Of a stretch of 64,000 nt of DNA, positions 17,314 to 25,791 are shown in pieces (position 1 is the first letter of the stretch; the number at the start of each line of letters is the position of its first letter). Source of the DNA: Actinoplanes subtropicus. GTDB lineage: Bacteria > Actinomycetota > Actinomycetes > Mycobacteriales > Micromonosporaceae. Location: positions 124,001 through 188,000 of the forward strand of contig NZ_JOJL01000004.1 in assembly GCF_000721705.1 (NCBI RefSeq). The letters run 5' to 3'. The translations under genes were made by a program, and so were the position numbers. The notes under the pieces were generated by a model that was not told where the DNA came from, did not search any database, and worked only from the letters and a program-made list of their open reading frames with translations.

Positions 17314-18465
17314 ATGGGTCGAAAGACGATCGGAATCGTGCTCAACGGTGTCACCGGGCGGATGGGGCTGCGGCAACATCTGCTCCGTTCGGTGCTCGCC
17401 ATCCGCCAGGACGGTGGCCTGCCGCTCCGCGACGGGACCGTGCTCTGGCCCGAGCCGGTGCTGGTCGGCCGCAGCGAGTCCAAGCTGCGGGACATCGCGG
17501 ACCGCCATGGCCTCACCGACTGGACCACCGACCTGCCGGCCGCGCTCGCCCGCGACGACGTGCAGGTCTACTTCGACGCCCAGGTCACCTCGGCCCGGGT
17601 CAAGGCACTGCAGATGGCGATCGACGCCGGCAAGCACATCTACACCGAGAAGCCGGTCGCCGAAACGCTCGAGCAGGCGATCGAGCTGGCCCGGCTGGCC
17701 GACGCGGCGGGCGTGAAGCACGGCGTGGTGCAGGACAAGCTCTACCTGCCGGGCCTGCGGAAACTCGCCCGGCTGATCGAGGGCGGCTTTTTCGGGCGGG
17801 TCCTGTCCGTACGCGGGGAATTCGGTTATTGGGTTTTCGAGGGCGACTGGCAGAAGGCGCAGCGCCCGTCCTGGAACTACCGGGCGGCCGACGGCGGCGG
17901 CATCGTGCTGGACATGTTCCCGCACTGGCACTACGTGCTCGAACAGCTGTTCGGACCGGTCCGGGCGGTCACCGCGCGGGCGGTCACGCACATCGGCACC
18001 CGCTGGGACGAGGACAACGCCCCCTACGACGCGACCGCGGACGACGCCGCCTACGGCATCTTCGAGCTGGACAACGGCGTGATCGCGCAGATCAACTCGT
18101 CCTGGGCGGTCCGGGTCAACCGCGACGAGCTGGTCGAGTTCCAGGTCGACGGCACGCACGGCAGCGCGGTCGCCGGCCTGCACCACTGCCGCGTCCAGCC
18201 GCGGGCCGCCACGCCCAAGCCGGTCTGGGACCCGGACGTGCCGACCAGCCAGCGCTTCCGCGAGCAGTGGCAGGAGGTTCCGGACAACGACGTGTTCCCC
18301 AACGGCTTCCGCGCGCAGTGGGAGCAGTTCCTGCGCTACGTCGCCGAGGACGCGCCCTACGCCGGTGACCTGTGGGCGGGCGCGCGCGGCGTGCAGGTGG
18401 CCGAGCTGGGCCTGCAGTCCTCCCGGGACGGCCGCCGCCTGGAGATTCCGGAGCTGGATCGATGA
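17314..18465 (+). CDS. Gfo/Idh/MocA family oxidoreductase
   Basis: This 383-residue NAD(P)-dependent dehydrogenase has an N-terminal Rossmann domain (KTIGIVLNGVTGRMGLRQH), the family EKP motif (IYTEKPVAE, catalytic Lys) and a substrate-binding C-terminal domain with DMFPHWHYVLEQLFG. The glycine-rich loop is a variant of GxGxxG. It is the first gene of a tightly coupled four-gene operon (all junctions overlap) and carries GGGAGG before ATG 17314. It probably oxidises or reduces a sugar or sugar acid at a ring carbon; the substrate is unknown. This combination with DUF993, an epimerase and DUF6807 recurs in actinomycetes as far as I recall. Confidence 0.88.
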   Translation: MGRKTIGIVLNGVTGRMGLRQHLLRSVLAIRQDGGLPLRDGTVLWPEPVLVGRSESKLRDIADRHGLTDWTTDLPAALARDDVQVYFDAQVTSARVKALQMAIDAGKHIYTEKPVAETLEQAIELARLADAAGVKHGVVQDKLYLPGLRKLARLIEGGFFGRVLSVRGEFGYWVFEGDWQKAQRPSWNYRAADGGGIVLDMFPHWHYVLEQLFGPVRAVTARAVTHIGTRWDEDNAPYDATADDAAYGIFELDNGVIAQINSSWAVRVNRDELVEFQVDGTHGSAVAGLHHCRVQPRAATPKPVWDPDVPTSQRFREQWQEVPDNDVFPNGFRAQWEQFLRYVAEDAPYAGDLWAGARGVQVAELGLQSSRDGRRLEIPELDR

Positions 18466-19601
18466 CCGTCACGTTCAGCGGCAAGGGCTTTCCGGCCGAG
18501 AAGATCAAATTCAAGAGCCGGATCGCGTACGCCGCGGCGCCGGTCACCGCCGATCAGCACGCGGAGAACATCCCCGGTGCCCCGGCCGCCCTGGACTGGG
18601 AGGCGACCCTGCGCTTCCGGCGTCATCTGTGGTCGCACGGCTTCGGCGTGGCCGAGGCGATGGACACCGCCCAGCGCGGCGCCGGCCTCGACTATCCGGC
18701 GACCCGCGAGCTGATCCGCCGCAGCGCCGCCGAGGCCCGGGCGGCCGGGGGAGCGATCGTGGCGGGCGTCGGCACCGACCAGTTGCCGGCCGGGCCGGCG
18801 ACGATCGACGAGATCCGGAAGGCGTACGCAGAACAGCTGGCCGATGTGCAGGAGGCCGGCGCCCAGCCGGTTCTGATGTGCTCCCGGCATCTCGCGGCGG
18901 CGGCTTCCGGGCCCGACGACTACCGGCGTGTCTACGGTGAGCTGCTCGACCAGGCCGACGGCAAGGTGCTGCTGCACTGGCTGGGGGAGGCCTTCGACCC
19001 CGCGCTGGCCGGATACTGGGGCGGCGACGATGTGGTGCTCGAGATCATCCAGGAGCATGCCGGGAAGGTCGACGGCATCAAGATGTCCCTGCTGGACGCC
19101 TCGCGCGAGATCGCCATGCGGCGGCAGCTCCCGCCCGGCGTTCGCATGTACACCGGCGACGACTTCAACTACCCGTCCCTGATTCTCGGGGACTCGGACG
19201 GCCACTCGGAGGCTCTGCTCGGGGTGCTGGCCGTGATCGCCGCGCCGGCTGCGGCCGCGTTCCGGGCCTTGGATGCGGGCGACACTTCCGGGTATGCCCG
19301 GATTATGGACCCGACTTTGCCGCTGGCGCGGCACTTGTTTGCTGTGCCGACATATCACTATAAAACCGGCATTGTCTTCCTGAACTGGCTCGCGGGCCAT
19401 CAGGACCACCTGACGATGGTCGGCGGCGCCCAGGCCGGCCGCTCCCCGCGCCACCTGCTCGAGCTGATGCGGCTCGCCGATCAGGCCGGGATCCTCCCCG
19501 ACGCCGAGCTCGCCACCGCCCGCGCCCGGGCCTGGCTCACGACGGTAGGACTGTCTCATCCAACCGCCCCGCCCACTGCCCAAGAGAGGCCTGAAGACTG
19601 A
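18462..19601 (+). CDS. DUF993 family protein (aldolase-like)
   Basis: This 379-residue protein matches DUF993, annotated as dihydrodipicolinate-synthase-like. Motifs include YTGDDFNYPSLILGD and KVDGIKMSLLDASRE; the lysine in GIKMSL would be the candidate Schiff-base residue of a class-I aldolase-type barrel. Reaction unknown. The start overlaps the previous stop (ATGA) and the end overlaps the next start (TGATG), so it works in the same pathway as the flanking oxidoreductase and epimerase. A copy of the iterated palindrome (18480-18493) lies at codons 7-11 (G-K-G-F-P), close enough to the start to act as a roadblock site. Confidence 0.85.
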   Translation: MTVTFSGKGFPAEKIKFKSRIAYAAAPVTADQHAENIPGAPAALDWEATLRFRRHLWSHGFGVAEAMDTAQRGAGLDYPATRELIRRSAAEARAAGGAIVAGVGTDQLPAGPATIDEIRKAYAEQLADVQEAGAQPVLMCSRHLAAAASGPDDYRRVYGELLDQADGKVLLHWLGEAFDPALAGYWGGDDVVLEIIQEHAGKVDGIKMSLLDASREIAMRRQLPPGVRMYTGDDFNYPSLILGDSDGHSEALLGVLAVIAAPAAAAFRALDAGDTSGYARIMDPTLPLARHLFAVPTYHYKTGIVFLNWLAGHQDHLTMVGGAQAGRSPRHLLELMRLADQAGILPDAELATARARAWLTTVGLSHPTAPPTAQERPED

Positions 19602-20404
19602 TGGCCCGCTTCTCGCTCAACCAGGCCACCACCAAGCGCTGGCCCCTGCCCGACCTGGTCGCCGGTTGCGTCGCCGCGGGCGTGCCGGCGGTCGGCCTGT
19701 GGCGCGAGGAGGTCGCCGAGTACGGCCTGGACAAGACGGCCACCCTGGTTCGCGACGCCGGCCTGGCGGTGTCCTCGCTGTGCCGCGGCGGGTTCTTCCA
19801 TGAGGAGGACTGGTACGACAACAACCGCCGCGCGATCGAGGAGGCGGCCACGCTCGGCACCGACACCCTGGTGCTGGTCAGCGGCGGCCTGCCGGGCAAG
19901 TCCCGGGACATCGACGGGGCCCGGCGGCACGTGGGCGACGCGATCGGTGCGCTGGTGCCCGACGCCCGGGCGGCCGGCGTCCGCCTGGCGATCGAGCCGC
20001 TGCACCCGATGTTCTGCTCGGACCGCTGCGTGGTGGCCACCCTGGGGCAAGCCCTTTCCCTGGCCGCGCCCTACCCGGCCGACGCGGTCGGGGTCTGCGT
20101 CGACACGTACCACCTGTGGTGGGACGACGAGGTCTGGCGGCACATCGAGGAGGCCGGCCGGCAGGGCCGCATCGCCGCCTTCCAGCTCGCCGACTGGATC
20201 ACCCCGCTGCCCGAGGGCGTTCTGCTCGGCCGGGGCCTGCCCGGCACCGGCTGCGTCGACATGCGCCGCTTCTCGACGGCCGTGCACGACGCCGGCTACC
20301 GGGGCTGGATCGAGGTCGAGGTGTTCCACGAGGACGTCTGGGCCCGCCCCGGCGCCGAGGTCCTCGCCGAGGCGTACGCCGGCTATCGGGCCTTCGCGGC
20401 ATGA
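19601..20404 (+). CDS. Sugar phosphate isomerase/epimerase (xylose-isomerase-like TIM barrel)
   Basis: This 267-residue TIM-barrel protein of the AP-endonuclease-2/xylose isomerase-like family has metal-ligand candidates LAIEPLHPMF (Glu), GVCVDTYHLWW (Asp, His) and IEVEVFHED (Glu). It isomerises or epimerises a keto-sugar or similar. It overlaps both neighbours (TGATG before, ATGA after), so it is translated together with DUF993 and DUF6807. A palindrome copy lies at 20046-20059, spelled with CAA and CTT codons. Confidence 0.88.
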   Translation: MARFSLNQATTKRWPLPDLVAGCVAAGVPAVGLWREEVAEYGLDKTATLVRDAGLAVSSLCRGGFFHEEDWYDNNRRAIEEAATLGTDTLVLVSGGLPGKSRDIDGARRHVGDAIGALVPDARAAGVRLAIEPLHPMFCSDRCVVATLGQALSLAAPYPADAVGVCVDTYHLWWDDEVWRHIEEAGRQGRIAAFQLADWITPLPEGVLLGRGLPGTGCVDMRRFSTAVHDAGYRGWIEVEVFHEDVWARPGAEVLAEAYAGYRAFAA

Positions 20405-21192
20405 GCACGCTGCGGGTGGACGGGAAAGCGGTTGCCACGTATGTGGAGTCGCCGTCGCTGGACATCCGGCTCGCGCCGCGGCCGTACCTGCATCCGGTCC
20501 GCACCCTCGACGGCGTGCCGGTCACCGATGCGCTCTGCTACGACCATCCGTGGCACATGGGCGCGTCGGTGACGATGGCCGACGTGGACGGCAGGAACTT
20601 CTGGGGCGGCCGCACGTACGTCCGCGACCGCGGTTACGTCTGGCTGGACGACCACGGCCGGATCGTCCCGGTCTCGTTGTCCCCGGTGCCGGGCGGGTTC
20701 ACGTCGTCGCTCCACTGGTGTACCGCCGCGGGTTCGGTAGTCCTGCGCGAGCAACGCACGGTGACGGCGAGTGCCGCGCGGCACGGTTGGCGGCTTTCTT
20801 TCGCGTACGAGTTGTGTACCCCGGCCGAGGCGGTGGTGACGCTCGGCAGCCCGGCCACCCACGGACGGCCGGGGCAGGCGGGCTACGGCGGCTTCTTCTG
20901 GCGCGCCGCACCCGGTCCGGCGGTGGCCTTCGGGGCGAAGTCGGACGACCCGCACGGCACCGCTGATCCGTGGCTGGCTGTCACGGTGGCCGACCGGTAC
21001 ACGCTGGTCTTCGAGGGGCTGGCCGACGCGGATCGGTGGTTCGTTCGCACCGAGGAGTATGTCGGGGTGTGCGCGGCTCTCGCCTTCGACGAGGTGCTCC
21101 CGATCGAGCCGGGGAGACCGCTTACCCGGAGCATCTCGGTGCTGGTCGCCGACGGTGTGCTGACCCGGGGCCAGATCGAGGAAGCTCTTTAG
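20401..21192 (+). CDS. DUF6807 (PmoA-like) family protein
   Basis: This 263-residue protein contains the DUF6807 signature YDHPWHMGASVTMADVDGRNFWGG and a C-terminal beta-sandwich-like region. The family is often labelled methane oxygenase PmoA, but that name is misleading: these are soluble carbohydrate-linked proteins, and there are no membrane segments here. It is the last gene of the operon, starting in an ATGA overlap. Palindrome copies occur at 20423-20436 (codons G-K-A-V-A with AAA and GTT) and 21113-21126, the latter spelling R-P-L-T with AGA and CTT, two codons rarely used in this window. Confidence 0.85.
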   Translation: MSTLRVDGKAVATYVESPSLDIRLAPRPYLHPVRTLDGVPVTDALCYDHPWHMGASVTMADVDGRNFWGGRTYVRDRGYVWLDDHGRIVPVSLSPVPGGFTSSLHWCTAAGSVVLREQRTVTASAARHGWRLSFAYELCTPAEAVVTLGSPATHGRPGQAGYGGFFWRAAPGPAVAFGAKSDDPHGTADPWLAVTVADRYTLVFEGLADADRWFVRTEEYVGVCAALAFDEVLPIEPGRPLTRSISVLVADGVLTRGQIEEAL

Positions 21193-21225
21193 GGCCGCTG
21201 TGGCGTCCCGCCGGCGAGTGTCAAC

Positions 21226-22290
21226 ATGCCGGGAACGGGGAACCTGTTTCGCATGCGAGGCGGGTTCGCGCGAGGAGAGGACGCCGCGCCTGGGAGTAGC
21301 CGGCGCGTCGTTCGTCTCCTTGTGCTGCTCGGCTTGGCCGCCGCGGCATATTTTGTGCTGAGCCTCTTCGAGCAGGCGGCGCGGGCCGATCCGGGCCCGG
21401 TGGGTCTCGTCGGCCTGACGGATTCCGTCGCGTCGGCCAGGGCCACGGCCGGCGAAACACGGAAAGTCATCCCGCCGCCGCGGAAGGTCCAGACGCCGCG
21501 GAAGGTCCAGACCCCGCGGACAGTCCAGGCGCAGCGGACGATCCAGGTCCGGCGGATGATCCCGCCCGCGCGGAAGATCGCGGCACCCAGGATCCGTGCC
21601 GGCGAGACCGTCCGGCGGGTGCAGGTCCGAACGTCGAAGCTGCGCCCGGCCACGTTCGACACGGCCCGGAGCGCGGCCCGAGCAGCGGTGACCTCGGCAC
21701 GGAACGCGGTCGTCCGGCCGAAGTCGATGATGCCCGGGGAACTTCCTTCCGTGCCCAGGCTCGCCGAGCTGTCCCGTCTGCCGCAGACTTCTCTTCCCGA
21801 GCTGCCCCGGCTGCCGCAGGCCGAACTCCCGGCTTTGCCGCAACCGCCGTTCGCTGTGCCAGCGCCCCGCTTGCCGCAGGCCCACACATCGATACCGGCT
21901 CCGACCACGGCGCCGCACCACGCTCTCCCGCCGCCCTCGTCGCCGTCGGCCTTGGCGTCCGTGTGGGCCGGGCCTTTCCCGCAAGGGCCGGAACTGGCGC
22001 CGGCCCTGGCGCCGATGTCCCGGCTGTCCGGTGCGGATACGCCGCCAGCAGCCCAGGCTCGACCTCGGACGGCGCCGCTCCCGGCTCCTCCGCTCCCGGC
22101 TCCGCCGCCGCAGCCGGCCGATCGGTCGGCGTCCACCGGGCAGGCACGTGACTCCGGTGGCGGCAGCGCGCCCGCGATGGGAACCGTCCCGTCGCCGTGG
22201 CGGCCCGAAATGGCGGCCGCCGGCCGTCGCGTGGCCACCGATCTCCTCGCCCGCGGACGCAGCGTCCGTTACGCGGGGCCTCCCAGCTGA
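21226..22290 (+). CDS. Hypothetical membrane-anchored proline-rich protein
   Basis: I do not recognise a named family. The protein (up to 354 residues) has one N-terminal membrane helix (VVRLLVLLGLAAAAYFVLS) and an extracytoplasmic tail rich in Pro, Ala and basic residues. The tail includes tandem PRKVQT-like units (residues about 83-105) and a later PxLPQ/LPELPRLPQ repeat stretch. This looks like a cell-wall-spanning spacer. Alternative start: ATG 21253. GC bias at third positions supports this strand over the long antisense frames. The next gene encodes a response regulator 74 bases on; no functional link can be shown. Confidence 0.65.
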   Translation: MPGTGNLFRMRGGFARGEDAAPGSSRRVVRLLVLLGLAAAAYFVLSLFEQAARADPGPVGLVGLTDSVASARATAGETRKVIPPPRKVQTPRKVQTPRTVQAQRTIQVRRMIPPARKIAAPRIRAGETVRRVQVRTSKLRPATFDTARSAARAAVTSARNAVVRPKSMMPGELPSVPRLAELSRLPQTSLPELPRLPQAELPALPQPPFAVPAPRLPQAHTSIPAPTTAPHHALPPPSSPSALASVWAGPFPQGPELAPALAPMSRLSGADTPPAAQARPRTAPLPAPPLPAPPPQPADRSASTGQARDSGGGSAPAMGTVPSPWRPEMAAAGRRVATDLLARGRSVRYAGPPS

Positions 22291-22364
22291 ACGACCTCCC
22301 CGCAGGAGATCCGGAAACGGCCGGTTCGGCCGTCCGAAGCCTTGACCCTGGCTGGGAGGCCATC

Positions 22365-22973
22365 GTGATCCGCATTCTGCTCGTCGAACCCATGAATCTG
22401 CTCCGCGGCACCCTCGCCGCCACGTTGTCCCTGGAGGACGATCTCGAGGTCGTCGCCGATCTGGACACCCTCGACCAGGCGCTGGACATGGCCCGCGCGG
22501 TGCCGCCGGACGTGGCTCTTGTCGACATCGCGCTGCTGGTCGGCGACGGTCTGGCCACGTTCGCCCGGCTCACCGCGGAGCAGCCCGATTGCGCCACCCT
22601 GGTGCTGGCCGGCCCGGACGACCCGGCATCGCTCAACCGGGCGCTCGACCTGCGCGTCGGCGGTGTCATCGGTACCCAGGCCGCCCCGTGCGAACTGGTC
22701 CGCGGTATCCGCCGGGTCGTCCGCGGCGAGCGGGTCATCGACGCTCGCCTGGCCGTGGCCATGGTGGCGGCGCCGCGCAGCCCTCTGTCGCCGCGGGAAC
22801 TCAATGTCCTGAGCGTGGCCGCGTCCGGCCTGCCGTCCACCGAGGTCGCGGCCGAGTTGCACCTGAGCGCCGGGACCGTTCGCAACTACATCTCGGCGAT
22901 TCTCCGCAAGACCGGCGCCCGCAACCGCCTGGAGGCGGTCCGCCTGGCCGAGGGCGCCGGCTGGTTCCGCTGA
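22365..22973 (+). CDS. NarL/LuxR-type response regulator, DesR-like
   Basis: This 202-residue protein has a receiver domain (IRILLVEPMNLLRGTLAATL; phosphoacceptor Asp in VALVDIALLVGDG) and a C-terminal LuxR helix-turn-helix (LSPRELNVLSVAASGLPSTE, TVRNYISAILRKTGARNR). It resembles DesR-type regulators. Start: GTG 22365 with GGGAGG 5 bases upstream; the frame is open earlier but the receiver domain begins here. No histidine kinase gene is in the neighbourhood, so the partner is elsewhere or the regulator responds to another input. Confidence 0.9.
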   Translation: MIRILLVEPMNLLRGTLAATLSLEDDLEVVADLDTLDQALDMARAVPPDVALVDIALLVGDGLATFARLTAEQPDCATLVLAGPDDPASLNRALDLRVGGVIGTQAAPCELVRGIRRVVRGERVIDARLAVAMVAAPRSPLSPRELNVLSVAASGLPSTEVAAELHLSAGTVRNYISAILRKTGARNRLEAVRLAEGAGWFR

Positions 22974-23170
22974 CGGCGGCCGGCGGCCGGTGGCCGGTGG
23001 CTCGCGGGCTGGCCCGATGATGGCGGCCGTGGGCGGTGGCTCGCTTGCGTGGCCCAGCTGACGGCGGCCGGCGGGTGATGGGCCGCCGGCGGTGGGCGGT
23101 GGCCCGCCGGCGGTGGGCGGTGGCCCGCCGGCGGCAGGGCCGGTGGGCGGCGGCCCGCTGATGGCGGCGC
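22974..23170. repeat. GC-rich degenerate repeats after the response regulator
   Basis: This stretch is built from GGCGGCCGGCGG- and GGTGGGCGGTGGCCCGCCGGC-like units. The 21-base form (GGCCCGCCGGCGGTGGGCGGT) occurs about two and a half times near 23085-23140. Copies of TGACGGCGGCCGG, which starts at the gene stop codon, recur downstream. The run is strongly self-complementary and may terminate transcription. No gene is visible here. Confidence 0.6.
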
Positions 23171-23224
23171 AGCCGCACCTGGCGGGGTGCGGCTGCGCCG
23201 GACGTATGGCCAGATCTGAACCGG

Positions 23225-23770
23225 TCAGAGCTGGCCGAGCAGGGCCAGGATCGCGTTGAGGAGCGCGGCCAGACCACCCGCGGCCGGGTTGCCGTCGAGC
23301 AGGTGGGTGATCGCGCAGAGCAGGTTGCCGAGCAGGTTGCCGGGTGCCTGGACCGCGGTGATCAGCAGGTGCACCTGGTTCAGGTCCACCACCAGGCCGA
23401 GCAGGTCGAGGTGCAGCGGCCCGAGGACGAGGTTCAGCACCTGACACGTCGCCGCGGCGACCGTCGCGGGCATGCTGACGGTGCGGGTGACGGTACCGAT
23501 GGTGGCGCCGGACGCGTTCTTGACCGTACCGGTCAGCACGCCGGTGGCCACCAGGTTGCCGTTCTGAGCCGAGAACGCCGTCGGAGTGAAGGTGCCGGCG
23601 AACGAGCCGTTGTCGGACGTGCCGGTGATCGGTGTGGCGAGGGCGGTCACCGGCGGCGCGGCCGCGGCGGCCGTCGGGGCGGCGTTCGCCACGCCGGCAC
23701 CCGCGAAGCTGAGTCCCATCGCCGCGAGCACCATTGCGACGATCATCGAAAGCCGTAGCCGATGTGTCAT
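23225..23770 (-). CDS. Hypothetical secreted protein
   Basis: This 181-residue protein has a clear Sec signal peptide (MIVAMVLAAMGLSFAGAGVANA, cleavage after NAA or ANA). The mature part starts with an Ala/Pro-rich stretch, then a beta-rich GTSDNGSFAGTFTPTAFSAQ segment and a C-terminal half rich in Leu/Val with two cysteines (ATCQVLNLVLG and LLCAITHLL) that could form a disulphide. The pattern is seen in uncharacterised actinobacterial exported proteins. Start: ATG 23770 with AGGAGG close by. It is isolated, with 251 bases of repeats downstream and about 210 bases upstream. Confidence 0.75.
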   Translation of the reverse strand: MTHRLRLSMIVAMVLAAMGLSFAGAGVANAAPTAAAAAPPVTALATPITGTSDNGSFAGTFTPTAFSAQNGNLVATGVLTGTVKNASGATIGTVTRTVSMPATVAAATCQVLNLVLGPLHLDLLGLVVDLNQVHLLITAVQAPGNLLGNLLCAITHLLDGNPAAGGLAALLNAILALLGQL

Positions 23771-23983
23771 CGTTCCTCCTGCTGATATCGATCCGTCTCA
23801 CTTCTGTCGTCATCGACAAGCCTCGTTGTCTGGCCGGGCTCGTCCCAGTGAGCGCTGTCATCGATTGACGGTGAGTGGAGTCAGGGGGATCGCTGACAGT
23901 TGTCATGTTTGCCGCGCGCACCGCCTCCGAAGCTGGGTGAACGGCCATACTGCCGAGTCACTCGAAAAGGAGATGCAAAGAGA

Positions 23984-24283
23984 TCAGTGCGCGGCGTCGC
24001 CGAGGGCCGGGCCCAGAGCGGCCAGCAGCAGGACGGCGACCAAGGCGGCCGCCAAGCCGAAGAGTGCCGCCTGGCCGCCCAGCGATGCCGAGGAGCGGGC
24101 ATGCCGGGCGCCGACGCCCACCCAGACGCCCGCCACGATCAGGCAGGCGGGCAGGAAGAACAGGCCGGCCAGCACCGCCGGCCGGAGGCCGTCGGTCAGG
24201 ACGCCGGTGGTGGCGGCGAACGCGGAGATGCCGGCCGCCAGCCCCGTGACGATCCAGGCCGTGGCAATGGTGAAGGCGCGCAT
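23984..24283 (-). CDS. Small hypothetical membrane protein
   Basis: This protein of about 99 residues has three hydrophobic segments (TIATAWIVTGLAAGISAFAA; PAVLAGLFFLPACLIVAGVW; AALFGLAAALVAVLLLAALG). No family is recognised. The frame opens at 24316, but TCGACA, a 17-base spacer and TGTAGT on the minus strand form a plausible promoter overlapping that ATG, so I prefer the ATG at 24283 (MRAFTIATAW). It lies downstream of the oxidoreductase gene at 24338 on the same strand, 54 bases away. Confidence 0.55.
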   Translation of the reverse strand: MRAFTIATAWIVTGLAAGISAFAATTGVLTDGLRPAVLAGLFFLPACLIVAGVWVGVGARHARSSASLGGQAALFGLAAALVAVLLLAALGPALGDAAH

Positions 24284-24337
24284 CCGGCTCACCACGCCGG
24301 GCAGACTACACCCCATCGATAAACAAGTGTCGATCGA

Positions 24338-25474
24338 CTAGGTGACCGGCAGCCGCTGGGTGAACGGCCGCACCGCCCACGGCACGCCCATCTCGGAGGG
24401 CAGGGCCATCGTCTCGACCACCTTGCGCAGCAGGTCGTTGACGCCGGGGATGGTGCGTTTCGGGCCCTCGGTGAGCACCGCCGAGTCGTCGAGCGGGTGC
24501 GGCATCGGCACGTCGGGGACGGTGAGCGCCTCCAGCACGGCGGTGAAGTCGGCGGTCACCTCCAGCGGTACGAGCAGCGGCGTACCGTGCTCGCGGTGCT
24601 CCACCAGGTTGGTGAGCAGGTCGGCCCGGCCCTCGACCGGCCGCGGCTCGGCGTCGCCGGGCAGGGCGAGGCGGTCGGTCGGGTACTCCAGCACCGCCCG
24701 GCCGGCCGGGCCGCGGGCCGCGATCTCGCCGGCGATGAAGTCCTCGCCGGCGAGGGTCACCGCGATCATCACGTGCAGCCCGCTCTCGAAGGTGATCCGG
24801 GCGAACGCCGTGTCCTCCACCTCGATCGGGCGCACCCGGTAGCGCTCGGCGGCCAACTGCCGCGGCCGGCCGGCCCCGACGGCCTGGGCGCTGGCAAGCG
24901 CTTGCATGACCGCGTGCGCGAGCGGGTTGACCAGCGCGCCGTCGATCACCGGCCGCCCGGCGACGACCCGCCGCCCGGCCCACGGCGAGCGGGTGTAGTA
25001 GAGGTCGTCGCGTTGCCAGGACGCGGTCGCGGTGATCCCGCCGAGCGTCCCGAGCCCCGGCAGGGCGTCGCGGAACCGCTGCCACGCGGTCGACCCGAGC
25101 GCCTGGAAGCCGACCTGGCAGGCCCGCCCCGCCGCGGTCAGCGAGGCGGTGAGCGTGAGGTGCGCGGCGAGCGACGCCACCGGCGGCTTCTCCAGGAGTA
25201 GGTCGCAGCCGGCGGCGATCGCGTCGAGCGCGATCTGCAGGTGCGTATGCGGCGGCGTGCAGATCACCACCACGTCGGGGGCGGCCTCGGCCAGCAGCTC
25301 ACGGTGATCGGTGAAGACCAGGACCTCCGGCGGTACGGGTGGGTCCGGCTCGAGCGGCCGCAGATCGGCGAGGGCGACCAGCCGGAGCCGGCCCGCCGCC
25401 GCCACCTCGGCGATGCGACGGCGATGCCACCGCCCGTGCCCGTTCGCCCCGATCAACGCCACCGTCGTCGTCAT
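24338..25474 (-). CDS. Gfo/Idh/MocA family oxidoreductase
   Basis: This 378-residue dehydrogenase has a Rossmann start (TTTVALIGANGHGRWHRRR), EKPPVASLAAH as the catalytic EKP motif and the family C-terminal domain (SPWAGRRVVAGRPVIDGALVNPLAHAVMQAL). It is the last gene on the minus strand of the uronate region, after a 317-base repeat-filled gap. The substrate is probably a hexuronate or galactose-derived compound by context; that is inference. A perfect 12-bp GCAAGCGCTTGC (24894-24905) inside the gene spells M-Q-A-L-A. Confidence 0.85.
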   Translation of the reverse strand: MTTTVALIGANGHGRWHRRRIAEVAAAGRLRLVALADLRPLEPDPPVPPEVLVFTDHRELLAEAAPDVVVICTPPHTHLQIALDAIAAGCDLLLEKPPVASLAAHLTLTASLTAAGRACQVGFQALGSTAWQRFRDALPGLGTLGGITATASWQRDDLYYTRSPWAGRRVVAGRPVIDGALVNPLAHAVMQALASAQAVGAGRPRQLAAERYRVRPIEVEDTAFARITFESGLHVMIAVTLAGEDFIAGEIAARGPAGRAVLEYPTDRLALPGDAEPRPVEGRADLLTNLVEHREHGTPLLVPLEVTADFTAVLEALTVPDVPMPHPLDDSAVLTEGPKRTIPGVNDLLRKVVETMALPSEMGVPWAVRPFTQRLPVT

Positions 25475-25791
25475 ACCGCACCTACTCGCATCGTCGGTCC
25501 CCCCGATCGCCGGCGCCGGGAGTCGTGCCCCAACCAACTCGCGTCGCCGGGCCTCCGGGTCGCTGGCACCGGGCCACGCCGCGCCGCCTCGCGCCGCCGC
25601 ACCACGTCGCGCCGCACGACCGCGTCGCACGTCGCCCTGCCGCACCACGTCGCGCTGCCGCACCACGTCGCGCGTCGCGGTGCCGCACCACGTCGCGCCG
25701 CTGCAGCACGCCGCGCCGCCGCGCTGCCGGGACGCCGGCGCCGGGGGTCATGCCGCACCAACTCGCGTCGCCGGGTCGGCGGTGCCGGGAG
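25475..25791. repeat. Intergenic imperfect repeats between fructuronate-reductase-like and oxidoreductase genes
   Basis: This 317-base gap is composed of degenerate units around GCCGCACCACGTCGCGC (at least five between 25600 and 25710), flanked by two copies of a longer unit containing GCCGGGAGTC and CACCAACTCGCGTCGCCGGG. Long frames here (such as the one giving RRTTSRRTTASH) are repeat translations. No gene or regulatory site is evident. Confidence 0.65.

Noticed and set aside
23586..24341. Plus-strand gene starting at the AAAAGGAG-ATG near 23973
   Set aside because: The ribosome-site match is good, but the frame is Arg/Pro/Ala shadow of the hydrophobic minus-strand membrane protein.
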